Below are positions 26,628-35,698 of a stretch of DNA of 64,000 bases, in pieces (the stretch's first letter is position 1; each line of letters begins with the position of its first letter). The stretch is from Nocardia crassostreae (GTDB lineage: Bacteria; Actinomycetota; Actinomycetes; Mycobacteriales; Mycobacteriaceae): positions 186,001-250,000 of the forward strand of contig NZ_BDCH01000020.1 in NCBI RefSeq assembly GCF_001613405.1. The letters are read 5' to 3'. Both the position numbers and the translations under genes were made by a program. The notes below the pieces were generated by a model that was not told the DNA's origin, ran no database searches, and saw only the letters and a program-made list of their open reading frames with translations.

Positions 26628-27308
26628 TCAGCTGGTCGAGTGCATCTCCAGATAGCGGGCGATGCTGTCGGCCGGTGGGCCGTCGGCCACGATGTGGCCT
26701 TCGTCGAAGACGAGGACGCGGTCGAAGTCGGTGAGCAGGTCCAGGTCGTGGGAGATGACGACCACCTGCTGGGGGAGGTCGTGCAGGAGCGTGGTGATGC
26801 GGCGTTTGTTGCGGAGGTCGAGCAGCGTGGTCGGCTCGTCGAAGATCACGTATTTCGGGCGGACGGCCAGCACGGCGGCAATGGCGAGCATCTGCTTCTG
26901 ACCGCCGCTGAGCAGATGCGCGGGATGATCGCGGTAGTCGGTGAGGCCGTAGTCGGCCAGGACTTCGGTGACGCGGTCGGCGATCTCGGCCTTGCCGAGG
27001 CCGTGGTGTTTGAGGCCGAAGGCCAGGTCCTCGGCGACCGTGGGCATGACGATCTGCACGTCCGGGTCCTGGAAGACGAAGCCGACCTGGCGGCGAACGG
27101 CCTTGCCCTGCTTGCGGGTATCGAGGCCGTCCACCCGCACCTGGCCCTCGGTGGGCACCTGGAGGCCATTGAGCAGTCGCGTGAAGGTGGACTTCCCGGA
27201 GCCGTTCGAGCCGATGACGGCGATCCAATCCTCGCGCAGCGTCAGATCGATGCCGCGCAGCACCTCGCGCTCGCCGAAGCGATGCGAGACGCCGGTGAGC
27301 TCGATCAT
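26628..27308 (-). CDS. bioM: ECF transporter ATPase for biotin (BioM)
   Basis: A 226-residue ABC ATPase with Walker A GSNGSGKST, Q-loop VFQDPDVQI, signature LLSGGQKQM, Walker B YVIFDEPTTLLD and the switch His in VVISHDLDL. It energises the biotin-specific S-component BioY together with the T-component BioN. The ATG (27308-27306) overlaps the end of bioY by 4 bp. Confidence 0.93.
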   Translation of the reverse strand: MIELTGVSHRFGEREVLRGIDLTLREDWIAVIGSNGSGKSTFTRLLNGLQVPTEGQVRVDGLDTRKQGKAVRRQVGFVFQDPDVQIVMPTVAEDLAFGLKHHGLGKAEIADRVTEVLADYGLTDYRDHPAHLLSGGQKQMLAIAAVLAVRPKYVIFDEPTTLLDLRNKRRITTLLHDLPQQVVVISHDLDLLTDFDRVLVFDEGHIVADGPPADSIARYLEMHSTS

Positions 27309-27854
27309 GCGCGCGCCGGGATCAGCGGATACGCCCGGCGGACCGCAATGGCGGCCAGCGAGCCGATCACCGTCTTGACCACATCGCCCGGAATGAACGC
27401 CACGGAGGTCGTGATCGCCTTCGACAGCGAAATATCCGCCGCGACCGCCATCCACGGAATTCCAATGGCATACAGCACCACCGCACCACCCAGGAAGTTG
27501 ATCGCCAGCGCAATGGGCAGGTTGTACTGCTTCCACAGCCGCTCGGTCAACAGCCCGATCACGAACGCACCGATCGGATACGCCAGCACGAACCCACCGG
27601 TCGGCCCGAAGATCACCGACAGCCCGCCCCGCCCACCCGGCAACACCGGCAACCCGACCAGCACGAGCACCACGAACAACAGAATCGCCAGCCCACCCCG
27701 CCTGGCCCCGAGAATCGCCCCCGCCAGAATCACCCCCAGCGTCTGCGAAGTGAACGGCGCGAACGCCCCCCGGCAGTTGAATCAGCGGAAAGAATCCGAG
27801 CACAACCATAATCGCAGCAAACAGCGCAACCTGCGCCAAATCCCTACTTCGCAC
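27305..27854 (-). pseudogene. bioY: Biotin transporter S-component BioY, frameshifted
   Basis: The substrate-binding membrane subunit of the biotin ECF transporter. The first 30 residues (VRSRDLAQVALFAAIMVVLGFFPLIQLP) are in one frame. The rest (TSQTLGVILAGAILGARRG, VGLPVLPGGRGGL, GPTGGFVLAYPIGAFVIG) is in the next. The change falls in a C6 run (27766-27771, plus strand). With C5 the protein reads LPGAFAPFTSQTLGV, the usual BioY motif, and is about 182 residues with six helices. A sequencing indel is likely. GTG 27854 is the start. Confidence 0.86.
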
Positions 27855-27926
27855 CGACGCATCCTAAGGGGCCCACAGCCCGCCACCCGCGTCGGCTACC
27901 TCGCGCTATGCCTCCCCCATAGAAGC

Positions 27927-28005
27927 GTTCACACCCTTTCCCGTCGGTCCACACCCGTTATTCCGGGCCAATAAGGGGTGTGCACCAACGGAATGGGGTG
28001 TGAAC
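27927..28005. terminator. Long imperfect hairpin between bioN and bioY
   Basis: Nested inverted repeats: outer GTTCACACCC / GGGTGTGAAC (10 bp perfect), then CCGT / ACGG, CCACACCC paired with GGGTGTGC (one mismatch), and TTATT / AATAA near the loop. The first outer arm repeats inside as a direct CACACCC motif. It lies just past the bioN stop, and could be a terminator, an attenuator within the operon, or a protein site. Confidence 0.5.
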
Positions 28006-28010
28006 CGCGA

Positions 28011-28601
28011 TCAGTCGAGGCCGCGGGCGTCCAGGGCCTCGCCGACGTTGTCGGCCATGCGGAGGGTGCGGATCAGGAGGGGGATCAGGAAGACTGTGCT
28101 GCGGTCGATGCCGCGGGCGCGTTGGGCGGAGCGGACGAGGTCGGCTTGTTCGCGGATGACGGGGATGAAGCGGATGGTCATGGCGACCAGGAGGCCTACG
28201 CGTTCGGGGCGGACGCCGAGGGGCTTCAGGGGGGTGAGGGCTTTTTCTATGGTGTCGATCATGGCTGAGGTGCGGGTGGTCAAGGTCACCAGGTTGGCCA
28301 GCAGGACCAGGGTGAGCAGGCGTTCGCCTACCAGGATCGCGGCGTGCCAGCCGGTGAAGAGGATCTGCGCGAGCATGATCAAGGCCAGGAAGGGGAGCAG
28401 GCCGAGGGTTTGGCGGGCGGTTGTGCGCCACGGGATGCGGGCTAGCGCGTACAGGGCGAGCACCAGAGTGAGGGCGGCTGCCAGCCAGGTGATCGAGGAG
28501 ACGAAGAACAGGGCGGTGCCCGCCGTCGCGAGCACCAGCAGCTTCGTCCCGGCGGGGACGTTGTGCACGGGGGTGCGGGCGGGGTGGTAGAGGCTGAGCA
28601 C
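28011..28601 (-). CDS. bioN: ECF transporter transmembrane T-component (BioN)
   Basis: A 196-residue EcfT-family protein with about five membrane helices. Before the last part it has the coupling segments with the Ala-Arg-Gly type signature, VRSAQRARGIDRS and GEALDARGLD, which contact the ATPase. It is the first gene of the bioN-bioY-bioM set on this strand, 157 bp upstream of bioY with a long hairpin between. The start ATG at 28601 follows a weak purine box. Confidence 0.9.
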   Translation of the reverse strand: MLSLYHPARTPVHNVPAGTKLLVLATAGTALFFVSSITWLAAALTLVLALYALARIPWRTTARQTLGLLPFLALIMLAQILFTGWHAAILVGERLLTLVLLANLVTLTTRTSAMIDTIEKALTPLKPLGVRPERVGLLVAMTIRFIPVIREQADLVRSAQRARGIDRSTVFLIPLLIRTLRMADNVGEALDARGLD

Positions 28602-28698
28602 CGGTAGATCCTGGCATGGGGTCGAGAGGGCATTCGGTCCGGTGTCCAGCCGTGCGTCCCGGTCGAGCGTGTCGGTGGGACGCGGCTAGACTCGCTGC

Positions 28699-30627
28699 GT
28701 GGCCGGCCGACTTCCTGACCGCGATATCGCGGCGATTCGTGAACGTGTTCGGATCGAGGACGTCGTTGGTGAATACGTCGCCTTGAAGAGCGCGGGGCCG
28801 CAGTCCATGAAGGGGCTGTGCCCGTTCCACGACGAGAAGACTCCGTCGTTCCATGTGCGCCCGCATCTGGGCGTGTACCACTGCTTCGGTTGCGGCGAGG
28901 GCGGCGATGTCTTCGCCTTCCTGCAGAAGATCGAGCATGTCGGTTTCATCGAGGCCGTCGAGCAGATGGCCGACCGGATCGGCTACAAGATCAGCTACGA
29001 GGGCGGCGGCACCTCGGTGCAGCGCGATCGCGGGACCCGGTCCCGGTTGGTCGCCGCCAATTCCGCGGCGCACGAGTTCTATATGGCGCAGCTGGGTGAG
29101 CACGAGGCCGAGGCGGCGCGAAAGTATCTGACCGACCGTAACTTCGATGCCAATGCCGCGCGGCAGTTCGGCTGCGGGTACGCGCCGTCGGGCTGGGACA
29201 CCCTCACGAAGCATCTGCTGCGCAAGGGATTCGAGTTCAAGGAGCTGGAAGCCGCGGGCCTGTCCCGGCAGGGTCAGCGCGGCCCCATGGACCGCCTCCA
29301 TCGCCGCCTGCTGTGGCCCATCCGCAATCTCGGCGGCGATATCGTCGGCTTCGGCGCACGCCGGTTGTACGACGACGACACCATGACGGCGAAGTACATC
29401 AATACCCCGGAAACGGTGCTGTACAAGAAGTCTCAGGTGCTCTACGGCCTGGACCACGCCAAGCGTGAGATCGCCAAGGGCCATCAGGCCATTGTGGTCG
29501 AGGGCTACACCGATGTGATGGCCATGCACCTGGCGGGCGTGAAAACCGCTGTGGCGTCTTGCGGTACGGCCTTCGGTGACGAACATCTCGCGATCCTGCG
29601 CCGCCTGCTCATGGACGACAACTTCTGGCGCGGCGAGATCATCTACACCTTCGACGGTGACGCCGCGGGTCAGGCCGCGGCCCTGAAAGCCTTCTCCGGC
29701 GACCAGAAACTGGCCGGGCAGACCTATATCGCCATCGCCCCCGACGGCCTGGATCCGTGCGAGCTGCGCCAGCGCAATGGCGACGGCGCCGTCCGCGATC
29801 TGGTGGCCCGCCGAGTCGCCCTGTACGAGTTCGTGATTCGCGGCATCGTCGAGAAGTACCAGGATCCGGCCACCAAGGACATGAGCCCCGAACAGCAGGT
29901 GCAAGCCCTGCGCGAGGCCGTCCCCGTGGTGGCGCAGATCAAGGACAACGCCCTGCGCAAGGCGTACGCCACCAAACTGTCAGGCTGGGTCGGCTGGGAC
30001 GACATCCAGCTCGTGGTCCGCCGTGTCGGCGACGAGGCCCGCAAACTCGCCCGCGGCGGCGGCAAGACCGTCCCCGATCGCGAAGTGCGCCAACCGATCG
30101 CCGATCAGCCCGCCCCCCGCCCCAACCCGAGCGATCCCGGCATGCTCCCGCAACGCCAGGCCCTCGCCGCGGCCCTGCAATACCCCGCCTTCGCAGGCCC
30201 CATCTTCGATTCCCTGGAGCCGGAAGCCTTTACCCACCCCGCCTACGTCGCCGTCCGCGCCGCCATCGCCGAAGCAGGCGGCGCATCGGGCGGTCTGGGC
30301 GGCGCCGAATGGGTCAACGCCGTCGCCGACAACACCGACGACCTCACCCTGCGCGCCCTGGTCTCCGAACTCGCCGCCGAACCGCTACCGGTGAAGTCCG
30401 CAGACGCCATCCCCCGCTTCATCACCGGCGTCCTGGCCCGCACCCAGGAAGCCTGGGTAGGTCGCCAAATCGCCGAACTGAAGTCCAAACTCCAGCGCAT
30501 CTCCTCCACCGAACAGCCCGAGGCATACATGGCCCTGTTCGGCGACCTCGTAGCACTGGAGCAGTACCGCAAGAGCCTGCTCGTACAAGCCATGGGCAAC
30601 TCCGACGACTTCAGCGTCCGCAGCTGA
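28699..30627 (+). CDS. dnaG: DNA primase
   Basis: Makes RNA primers for replication. The 642-residue product has the CHC2 zinc finger (Cys41, His44, Cys62, Cys65 in CPFHDEKTPSF and YHCFGCGEGGD), the primase core (LWPIRNLGGDIVGFGARRL), a TOPRIM domain (VVEGYTDVMAMH, YTFDGDAAGQ) and a C-terminal helicase-binding domain that ends in KSLLVQAMG. GTG 28699 starts exactly at the family-typical N-terminus AGRLPDRDIAAIRERVRIEDVV. It converges with a small membrane-protein gene. Confidence 0.97.
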   Translation: MAGRLPDRDIAAIRERVRIEDVVGEYVALKSAGPQSMKGLCPFHDEKTPSFHVRPHLGVYHCFGCGEGGDVFAFLQKIEHVGFIEAVEQMADRIGYKISYEGGGTSVQRDRGTRSRLVAANSAAHEFYMAQLGEHEAEAARKYLTDRNFDANAARQFGCGYAPSGWDTLTKHLLRKGFEFKELEAAGLSRQGQRGPMDRLHRRLLWPIRNLGGDIVGFGARRLYDDDTMTAKYINTPETVLYKKSQVLYGLDHAKREIAKGHQAIVVEGYTDVMAMHLAGVKTAVASCGTAFGDEHLAILRRLLMDDNFWRGEIIYTFDGDAAGQAAALKAFSGDQKLAGQTYIAIAPDGLDPCELRQRNGDGAVRDLVARRVALYEFVIRGIVEKYQDPATKDMSPEQQVQALREAVPVVAQIKDNALRKAYATKLSGWVGWDDIQLVVRRVGDEARKLARGGGKTVPDREVRQPIADQPAPRPNPSDPGMLPQRQALAAALQYPAFAGPIFDSLEPEAFTHPAYVAVRAAIAEAGGASGGLGGAEWVNAVADNTDDLTLRALVSELAAEPLPVKSADAIPRFITGVLARTQEAWVGRQIAELKSKLQRISSTEQPEAYMALFGDLVALEQYRKSLLVQAMGNSDDFSVRS

Positions 30628-30642
30628 GGCCCCTGCGGCGGT

Positions 30643-30888
30643 CTACCGCCGCAGCTGATCGTGCGGCACCAAAATGGTGGTCCGCTCATCCAGCGGCACC
30701 ATGGGCTCGAGCTTCGGCTGAGTGCTCAACTTGTCGGCAAGCTTCTGCCGCGACACCTGCACCAGCTTCCGTGTGACCGGACTCTCACTGATAGCTCGCG
30801 TGGTCTTACTAATCTGCTCATACCGAGCCCGCCCGGCCTTCGCGCCCAGCACATAACCGGCCGCAATACCGATGACCAACCGCAGCAT
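30643..30888 (-). CDS. Small protein with one N-terminal membrane segment
   Basis: 81 residues: MLRLVIGIAAGYVLGAKAGR, a YtxH-like Gly/Ala membrane start, then a basic helical region and the tail VPLDERTTILVPHDQLRR. It belongs to the small conserved proteins found beside dnaG in actinobacteria, function unknown. ATG 30888 has GGAG close upstream (GAGGAGTTCTCGGAG). A longer frame to 31011 starts with sequence unlike a protein and is not used. Confidence 0.75.
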   Translation of the reverse strand: MLRLVIGIAAGYVLGAKAGRARYEQISKTTRAISESPVTRKLVQVSRQKLADKLSTQPKLEPMVPLDERTTILVPHDQLRR

Positions 30889-31063
30889 CTCCGAGAACTC
30901 CTCCCAGTAGCCCAACCCCCGCCTACATCCTGCCCGACACCCCACCCCCCTGTCGATCCGCCCCACCGACCACATCCCCCCAGCTAGAAGCGCGATTTGG
31001 GAAGTGAACAACCCATACGCTAAAGTTTCTTCCCGTCAGCCCGAGCGGCCGACAGGGAAACAA

Positions 31064-31136
31064 TCCCCTATAGCTCAATTGGCAGAGCAGCCGACTGTTA
31101 ATCGGCAGGTTTCTGGTTCGAGTCCAGATGGGGGAG
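31064..31136 (+). tRNA. tRNA-Asn (GTT)
   Basis: 73 nt that fold as a full cloverleaf: acceptor TCCCCTA/TGGGGGA (one T-G pair), D arm GCTC...GAGC, anticodon stem GCCGA/TCGGC with loop CTGTTAA (anticodon GTT), 5-nt variable loop, and T arm TCTGG-TTCGAGT-CCAGA. The discriminator is G and CCA is not encoded. Confidence 0.97.
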
Positions 31137-31141
31137 CCTAA

Positions 31142-31186
31142 TCCGGCACCTGACCAGCGAAGAAGTTCGCACGGTCAGGGGCCGGA
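31142..31186 (+). terminator. Terminator of tRNA-Asn
   Basis: 14-bp stem TCCGGCACCTGACC / GGTCAGGGGCCGGA (one A-G mismatch) topped by an inner stem GCGAA/TTCGC, followed by CTCGTTTCT. Confidence 0.8.
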
Positions 31187-31369
31187 CTCGTTTCTGGGGT
31201 AGTTCTGTGGGCAGAAAGTCTTCAGGGATTCGGGTGCTTCGTGGGGGTCGTGGGTTTTGGTCTGGGAAGTTGACCGATTGTTGGCTGGCTGTTAGAAACG
31301 CGGGCGGCGCTCGGGCAGGGGCGGTCATGTGAATGTTGGGCTGGATCCGAGCATTTCAGGAGATTGACC

Positions 31370-32335
31370 GTGAAAGCTATGCAATTCGTTGGGGTGGGTG
31401 CGGCGTTGGAGCTTCGGGATGTGCCCGGGCCGGAGCCGGAGGCGGGGTGGGTTGTGCTCGATGTGGAGGCGGTGGGGTTGTGCCACACCGATATTCATGT
31501 GCTGCATGGGGCGATACCGGGTACGCCTGTGCCGATCACGTTGGGGCATGAGGTGGCGGGGACGATTGCGGTGCTCGGGGCGGGTGTGGACGGTTTTCGG
31601 GTTGGGGAGTGGGTTGTGTTGGCTATTGATTCGGTGCGGGGGGCGCTCGCGGACGACTGGAGCTTGGTTCCGGGGATCCGGTATGACGGGGGGTATGCCG
31701 AGCAGGTGCTCGCGCATGAGGGTGCGCTGGTTCGGATACCCGACGGGGTTTCCTTCGCGCAGGCCGCGGTGGCGACCGATTCGGTGGCGACTGCGTACCA
31801 CGCGGTGCGCACCATTGGTGAGGCGAAGGCGGGGCAGACGGCTGGGATCATTGGGCTCGGCGGGCTCGGGTTGATGGGTGCGGTGGTCGCCGATATCTGC
31901 GGGTGCACCGTTTACGGGGTCGATATCAATACCGGAACATTCGATGCGGCACGTGGATTCGGTGTTCGGGAGTGCTATACCGACATCGGTGAGCTCGCTG
32001 CGGTGGCACCGGATCTTATCGTCGACTTCGCCGGTGTCGGTAGCACCACGGCTGACGCGGGGGCCGTGGTCCGCGCCGGGGGGAGGATTGTGCTGGTGGG
32101 CCTGGGGCGTTCCGAAACCGCTGTGCGGAATGCGGATCTGGTGAATCGGATGATTCAACTGCACGGTTCCATCGGCTCCGAACCCGAGGAGGTTCGCCAG
32201 GTGCTCGACCTCATCGCTGCGGGGCGCATGCAACCCGTTCTCGAGGAAGTACCGTTCGAAACGCTTCCTGAGAGTCTCGGCCGACTGGAACGTGGCGAGG
32301 TCGTCGGCCGCCTCTACACCCGGCCCCGCGCCTGA
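31370..32335 (+). CDS. Zinc-dependent alcohol dehydrogenase (MDR family)
   Basis: A 321-residue medium-chain dehydrogenase. Catalytic zinc ligands are expected in VGLCHTDIHVL (Cys) and TLGHEVAG (His-Glu). The NAD(P)-binding Rossmann motif is IIGLGGLGLMG. The structural-zinc four-cysteine lobe is absent and replaced by a short loop, as in one MDR subgroup. GTG 31370 is preferred, with AGGAG 7 nt upstream; TTG 31364 is possible. An acyl-CoA synthetase gene starts 18 bp after its stop, suggesting oxidation of an alcohol followed by CoA activation of the acid, although no aldehyde dehydrogenase is adjacent. Confidence 0.9.
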   Translation: MKAMQFVGVGAALELRDVPGPEPEAGWVVLDVEAVGLCHTDIHVLHGAIPGTPVPITLGHEVAGTIAVLGAGVDGFRVGEWVVLAIDSVRGALADDWSLVPGIRYDGGYAEQVLAHEGALVRIPDGVSFAQAAVATDSVATAYHAVRTIGEAKAGQTAGIIGLGGLGLMGAVVADICGCTVYGVDINTGTFDAARGFGVRECYTDIGELAAVAPDLIVDFAGVGSTTADAGAVVRAGGRIVLVGLGRSETAVRNADLVNRMIQLHGSIGSEPEEVRQVLDLIAAGRMQPVLEEVPFETLPESLGRLERGEVVGRLYTRPRA

Positions 32336-32353
32336 CAGAAAGTGATCTGAGAA

Positions 32354-33922
32354 ATGAACGATGTCGGCCGGGGCGCGCCTACGCTCACCTGTGGCACACG
32401 TACTCGCACGCAGGCCGATGCCTTGGCGCGCGCCGGTCGCATCGGTTCGGCGGTTATCGCCGCGGGCATCGGGCGGGGCGACAAGTGTGCCGTCATGGCG
32501 CGCAATGACATCGAATTCCTGGAAGTGTCCGTGGGGATCGCCGCGACCGGCGGTAACCCGCTGCCGATCAATACCCGCTGGACGGCCGCCGAGGTCGGGC
32601 ACGTGATCGCCGACGCCGAGGTTCGGCTGATCTTCGCGCACACCGAGTTCGTTGCCACCGTGGAAGCCGCTCGCGCGGCGGTCGGGAGTGCCGCCGTCAT
32701 CGTCGAAATCGGCATGCCAGCCGAACTTCTCGACGCAGCCGGGCTCGATCCGGCCCTCGCCACACCCACGGGCCGCCACCCGCTGCTCGAGGAATGGATC
32801 GGCGCGCACCCCGAGCCTGTCGGGCACATCGAGGGCGCGATCGCCGATTCCATGGGCGTGATCTACACCTCCGGCACCACCGGTAAGCCCAAAGGCGTTG
32901 CGCGGGAACGCATGACTCCGCAGCAGTTGCTGTCCATCGCGGGCGCCACCGCTACTCGTATGGGTCTCGCGCCTGGCGTGCGGATGCTGGTGGCAGGGCC
33001 GCTGTATCACACCAGTCCCAATGCGGTCGCGGTGCTCGGACTGCGGATGGGGGCCGATATCGTGATCATGCCCCGATTTCATCCGCGCCGTTTCCTGGAG
33101 TTGGTGGACCGGCATCGGATTCAGCAGGTCAAGATCGTGCCGACCATGCTGTCGCGGATTCTCGGCGTCCCGGCGGACGAGCGCGCCCGCTACGACCTGT
33201 CGTCGCTGACCCGCATCATTCACTCCGCCGCCCCGTGCCCTCCGGCCGTCAAGAAGGCGGCGATCGAGATGTTCGGCGATGCGCTGTGGGAGTTCTACGG
33301 AAACTCCGAGGCGGGCACCATTACCTGGATCAGCGCCGCCGAATGGCTCGCCCACCCGAGCAGCGTCGGCCGGGGAGCCGACGGCTCCGGTGTGCTCATT
33401 GCCGACGAGCACGGAAACCCCCTGGCCGCAGGCGAATCCGGCCGCGTCCATGTCCGCGGCGCCGATTACTGGCCGACGTTCGAGTACCTCAACCTGGGAG
33501 CACCGTCCACACCGGTCGACGGGTATCTGTGGGTCGGCGACCTCGGCTATGTCGACGAGGACGGATTCCTGTACCTGACCGGGCGCGCCGCCGAGATCAT
33601 CATCCGCGGCGGCGTGAACATCTATCCCGCCGAGATCGAGAACGCCATCAGCGCGCTCGACGAGGTGGAGGATGTCGCGGTGTTCGCCGTGCCCGACAGC
33701 GGTGATCTCGGCGAAGCGGTCGCCGCGCATATCCTCCCGCGCCCGGGTTCCGCTCTCACCGCCGACAGCGTGCGTGTCGCGCTGAGCGGGCAACTCGCCG
33801 ACTACAAGATCCCCACCCACCTTCGGATCGTCGACGCCCTGCCACGCGACGACAGCGGCAAGATCTACAAGCGGCAGCTGCAAAACAGCCACGTGGCACG
33901 GGAGTCCGCGCCCCACGATTGA
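32354..33922 (+). CDS. AMP-dependent acyl-CoA synthetase/ligase
   Basis: A 522-residue ANL-family enzyme. Motifs seen are the P-loop VIYTSGTTGKPKGVA, A5-like WEFYGNSEAGTITW, the ATP/hinge regions GYLWVGDLGYVDEDG and GRAAEIIIRGGVNIYPAEIE, and the C-terminal lysine region PRDDSGKIYKRQL. It activates a carboxylic acid as acyl-AMP and transfers it to CoA; the chain type cannot be read from the sequence. The N-terminus is slightly short compared with classic FadD proteins. It is co-directional with the alcohol dehydrogenase just upstream and probably shares its transcript. Confidence 0.9.
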   Translation: MNDVGRGAPTLTCGTRTRTQADALARAGRIGSAVIAAGIGRGDKCAVMARNDIEFLEVSVGIAATGGNPLPINTRWTAAEVGHVIADAEVRLIFAHTEFVATVEAARAAVGSAAVIVEIGMPAELLDAAGLDPALATPTGRHPLLEEWIGAHPEPVGHIEGAIADSMGVIYTSGTTGKPKGVARERMTPQQLLSIAGATATRMGLAPGVRMLVAGPLYHTSPNAVAVLGLRMGADIVIMPRFHPRRFLELVDRHRIQQVKIVPTMLSRILGVPADERARYDLSSLTRIIHSAAPCPPAVKKAAIEMFGDALWEFYGNSEAGTITWISAAEWLAHPSSVGRGADGSGVLIADEHGNPLAAGESGRVHVRGADYWPTFEYLNLGAPSTPVDGYLWVGDLGYVDEDGFLYLTGRAAEIIIRGGVNIYPAEIENAISALDEVEDVAVFAVPDSGDLGEAVAAHILPRPGSALTADSVRVALSGQLADYKIPTHLRIVDALPRDDSGKIYKRQLQNSHVARESAPHD

Positions 33923-33962
33923 GGGAACTCCCACCGGAGGAAATTCGGATGCCCGAGGGCCG

Positions 33963-34529
33963 GTGTCGGCCTACCGTGTGGCCGTGGATGTGACCTTCAA
34001 GCGGACGGGTGCGCGACGGTATTCGACGGTGGTCTCCGATGCCGTACACGGGGTGCGGGAGCTGGATCCGGCTCCGGGGTATCACGACGATGTGCCGCAC
34101 GACCTGGCTCATTACGTGGTCGAGTGTGAGCTGGGGCTGACCGATGCGGTGTTCGGTCGGGCGGCGCGGGGCGGGGGAATGTTCCGGCCGGTGCCGCAGG
34201 GGCGGCGGGACAGCCGGGAGGAGCGGCGGCAGGCGCGCAAGCAGCGTAAGAAGGAGGATCGGATGCGGGACGGCGATCACTCCAGCGGTCGAGAGATGGG
34301 GTTGTCGGAACGGTTGGCGGGGCTTTCGCTGGTGCATTGGGTGCGCAGGCACGATCCGTCGGCGCGGCCGCCGGACTGGGCTCCGGCGGCGGCCGAATTG
34401 GATGCGGATACGTCGGCGGCGCTCGATCGGATCGGGGAGCGGCTCGATGCGCTGGCGCCCGTCTGGCGGGAGTTGCGCGTGGGGGAGGAGCTCCGATTCC
34501 GGTGGCCCAGTGCGGAACCGATCCGGTAG
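33963..34529 (+). CDS. Hypothetical protein
   Basis: 188 residues, not recognised. The first half (VAVDVTFKRTGARRYSTVV, LDPAPGYHDDVPHDLAHYVVECELG) looks like a small alpha/beta domain with a conserved-looking His/Asp cluster. The middle is highly basic (RRDSREERRQARKQRKKEDRMR). The C-terminal half is helical (DTSAALDRIGERLDALAPVWRELRVGEEL). There is no signal peptide or membrane helix. GTG 33963 is the start; GTG 33978 is possible. It ends with TAG, 4 bp from a convergent gene. Confidence 0.72.
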   Translation: MSAYRVAVDVTFKRTGARRYSTVVSDAVHGVRELDPAPGYHDDVPHDLAHYVVECELGLTDAVFGRAARGGGMFRPVPQGRRDSREERRQARKQRKKEDRMRDGDHSSGREMGLSERLAGLSLVHWVRRHDPSARPPDWAPAAAELDADTSAALDRIGERLDALAPVWRELRVGEELRFRWPSAEPIR

Positions 34530-34533
34530 GGCC

Positions 34534-35229
34534 TCAGGCGGGCGGGAAGAATTCGAGGGCGTCGGGTTTGCGGGTCAGGGCGGGGACTTCGCAGTCCGGC
34601 GCGGGGTAGCCGATGGGGAACAGGCTGTGGGGGCGTTCGGTGGCGGGACGGTGCAGGATTTCGCTCAGGAATGCCATGGGATTCGGTGTGTGTGTCAGCG
34701 TGGCCAGGCCCATGGTGTGCAGGGCGGCGATGAACAGGCCGCAGGCAATGCTCACGCTCTCGTTGACGTAGTAGTTCTTCCGCAGATCGCCGTCGGGCAG
34801 GGGAGTGCTCTTTTCCGCGAAGACGACCACGATCCACGGAACCACGTCCAGGTAGGACTTGTCCGAGTCGGTTTCCAAGGGCGCCAGCGCGGTTCGCCAC
34901 GCCTCGGGCAGCCGACCACCCTCGTAGTTGATCCGCTCCTCGTGCTCGGCCGCCTCGCGAATGCGATGTCTGACCTCCGGATCACTGATCGCGATGAACT
35001 TCCACGGCTGATGATGCGCCCCGGACGGCGCCGTATTCGCGGCCGCCACCGCCAGCTCGATCATCTCGCGCGGCACCGGGTCCGAGGCGAAAAAGCGTAC
35101 GCTGCGCCGGGTTTCGAGGAAGTCGTGGAAATCGGCCCCGCGCGCAATGCCCTCGGCCTGGTCGAGGCGAGGCGGCTGGTAGGGAACGAAGGGGTGGCTG
35201 TGCTCCCGGGCCGCGGTCTGGTTCGTCAT
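34534..35229 (-). CDS. Iodotyrosine-deiodinase-like nitroreductase-family flavoprotein
   Basis: A 231-residue FMN enzyme of the nitroreductase fold, with FLETRRSVRFFASDPVP, ANTAPSGAHHQPWKF and GLATLTHTPNPM. The substrate lid has Glu98-x3-Tyr102 in EERINYEG and Lys124 in DKSYLDVVPW. These match the Glu-Tyr-Lys triad that binds halotyrosine in iodotyrosine deiodinase, and the surrounding lid is of IYD type. A reductive dehalogenase acting on halotyrosines or a related phenol is therefore plausible; generic nitroreductase activity cannot be excluded. The ATG start is at 35229. Confidence 0.87.
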   Translation of the reverse strand: MTNQTAAREHSHPFVPYQPPRLDQAEGIARGADFHDFLETRRSVRFFASDPVPREMIELAVAAANTAPSGAHHQPWKFIAISDPEVRHRIREAAEHEERINYEGGRLPEAWRTALAPLETDSDKSYLDVVPWIVVVFAEKSTPLPDGDLRKNYYVNESVSIACGLFIAALHTMGLATLTHTPNPMAFLSEILHRPATERPHSLFPIGYPAPDCEVPALTRKPDALEFFPPA

Positions 35230-35302
35230 GGGGCCCAGCGTATTTGCGGCGCGCCGGTCGGGTCGGCCGATTCGCGGCGTCGGCCGACCGCGGTGCATCG
35301 GC

Positions 35303-35569
35303 TCAGACGCGGGCGCGGATGAACTTGTAGATGACCAGGACCAGCACCGCGCCGATGATGGCGCCGATGAAGGTGTGCTCGACCGGTGGGCGGATGGTGA
35401 ATTCGTGGGGGGCGAAGACGAGGCTGCCCAGGGTGCCACCCACCCAGGCGCCGACCACGCCCAGGACGATGGTGAGGATCCAGCCGAAGTCTTCTTTGCC
35501 GGGAACGATGAGGCGGGCGATGGCACCGGCTATGAGGCCGATGATGATCATGGTGATGATGCCCCACAT
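35303..35569 (-). CDS. GlsB/YeaQ/YmgE-family membrane protein
   Basis: 88 residues, three hydrophobic helices: MWGIITMIIIGLIAGAIA, GWILTIVLGVVGAWVGG and FIGAIIGAVLVLVIYKF. This matches the transglycosylase-associated small membrane family, whose members are often stress-induced. An AAGGAG-like box precedes the ATG. Function is unknown. Confidence 0.88.
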   Translation of the reverse strand: MWGIITMIIIGLIAGAIARLIVPGKEDFGWILTIVLGVVGAWVGGTLGSLVFAPHEFTIRPPVEHTFIGAIIGAVLVLVIYKFIRARV

Positions 35570-35698
35570 GGCGTGCTCCTTACCTTGGAGGTTCCGCGAA
35601 TTCGACGGTAACAGCCACGGGATACCCGATGAGCGTGTCGCAATACATCAGTGTGGCCCCCGGGGGCGAACAGTGCGAATCGGGCAATCTACTATTCT

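Noticed and set aside
26509..27228. Long overlapping frames within bioM, dgt and the NRPS on either strand
   Set aside because: High-GC shadow frames: Arg/Pro/Ala-rich composition, no motifs, and fully overlapped by genes with strong family evidence.
31098..31328. Minus-strand frame ending LPHLDSNQKPAD
   Set aside because: Again an antisense translation of a tRNA (tRNA-Asn); no ribosome site or other support.
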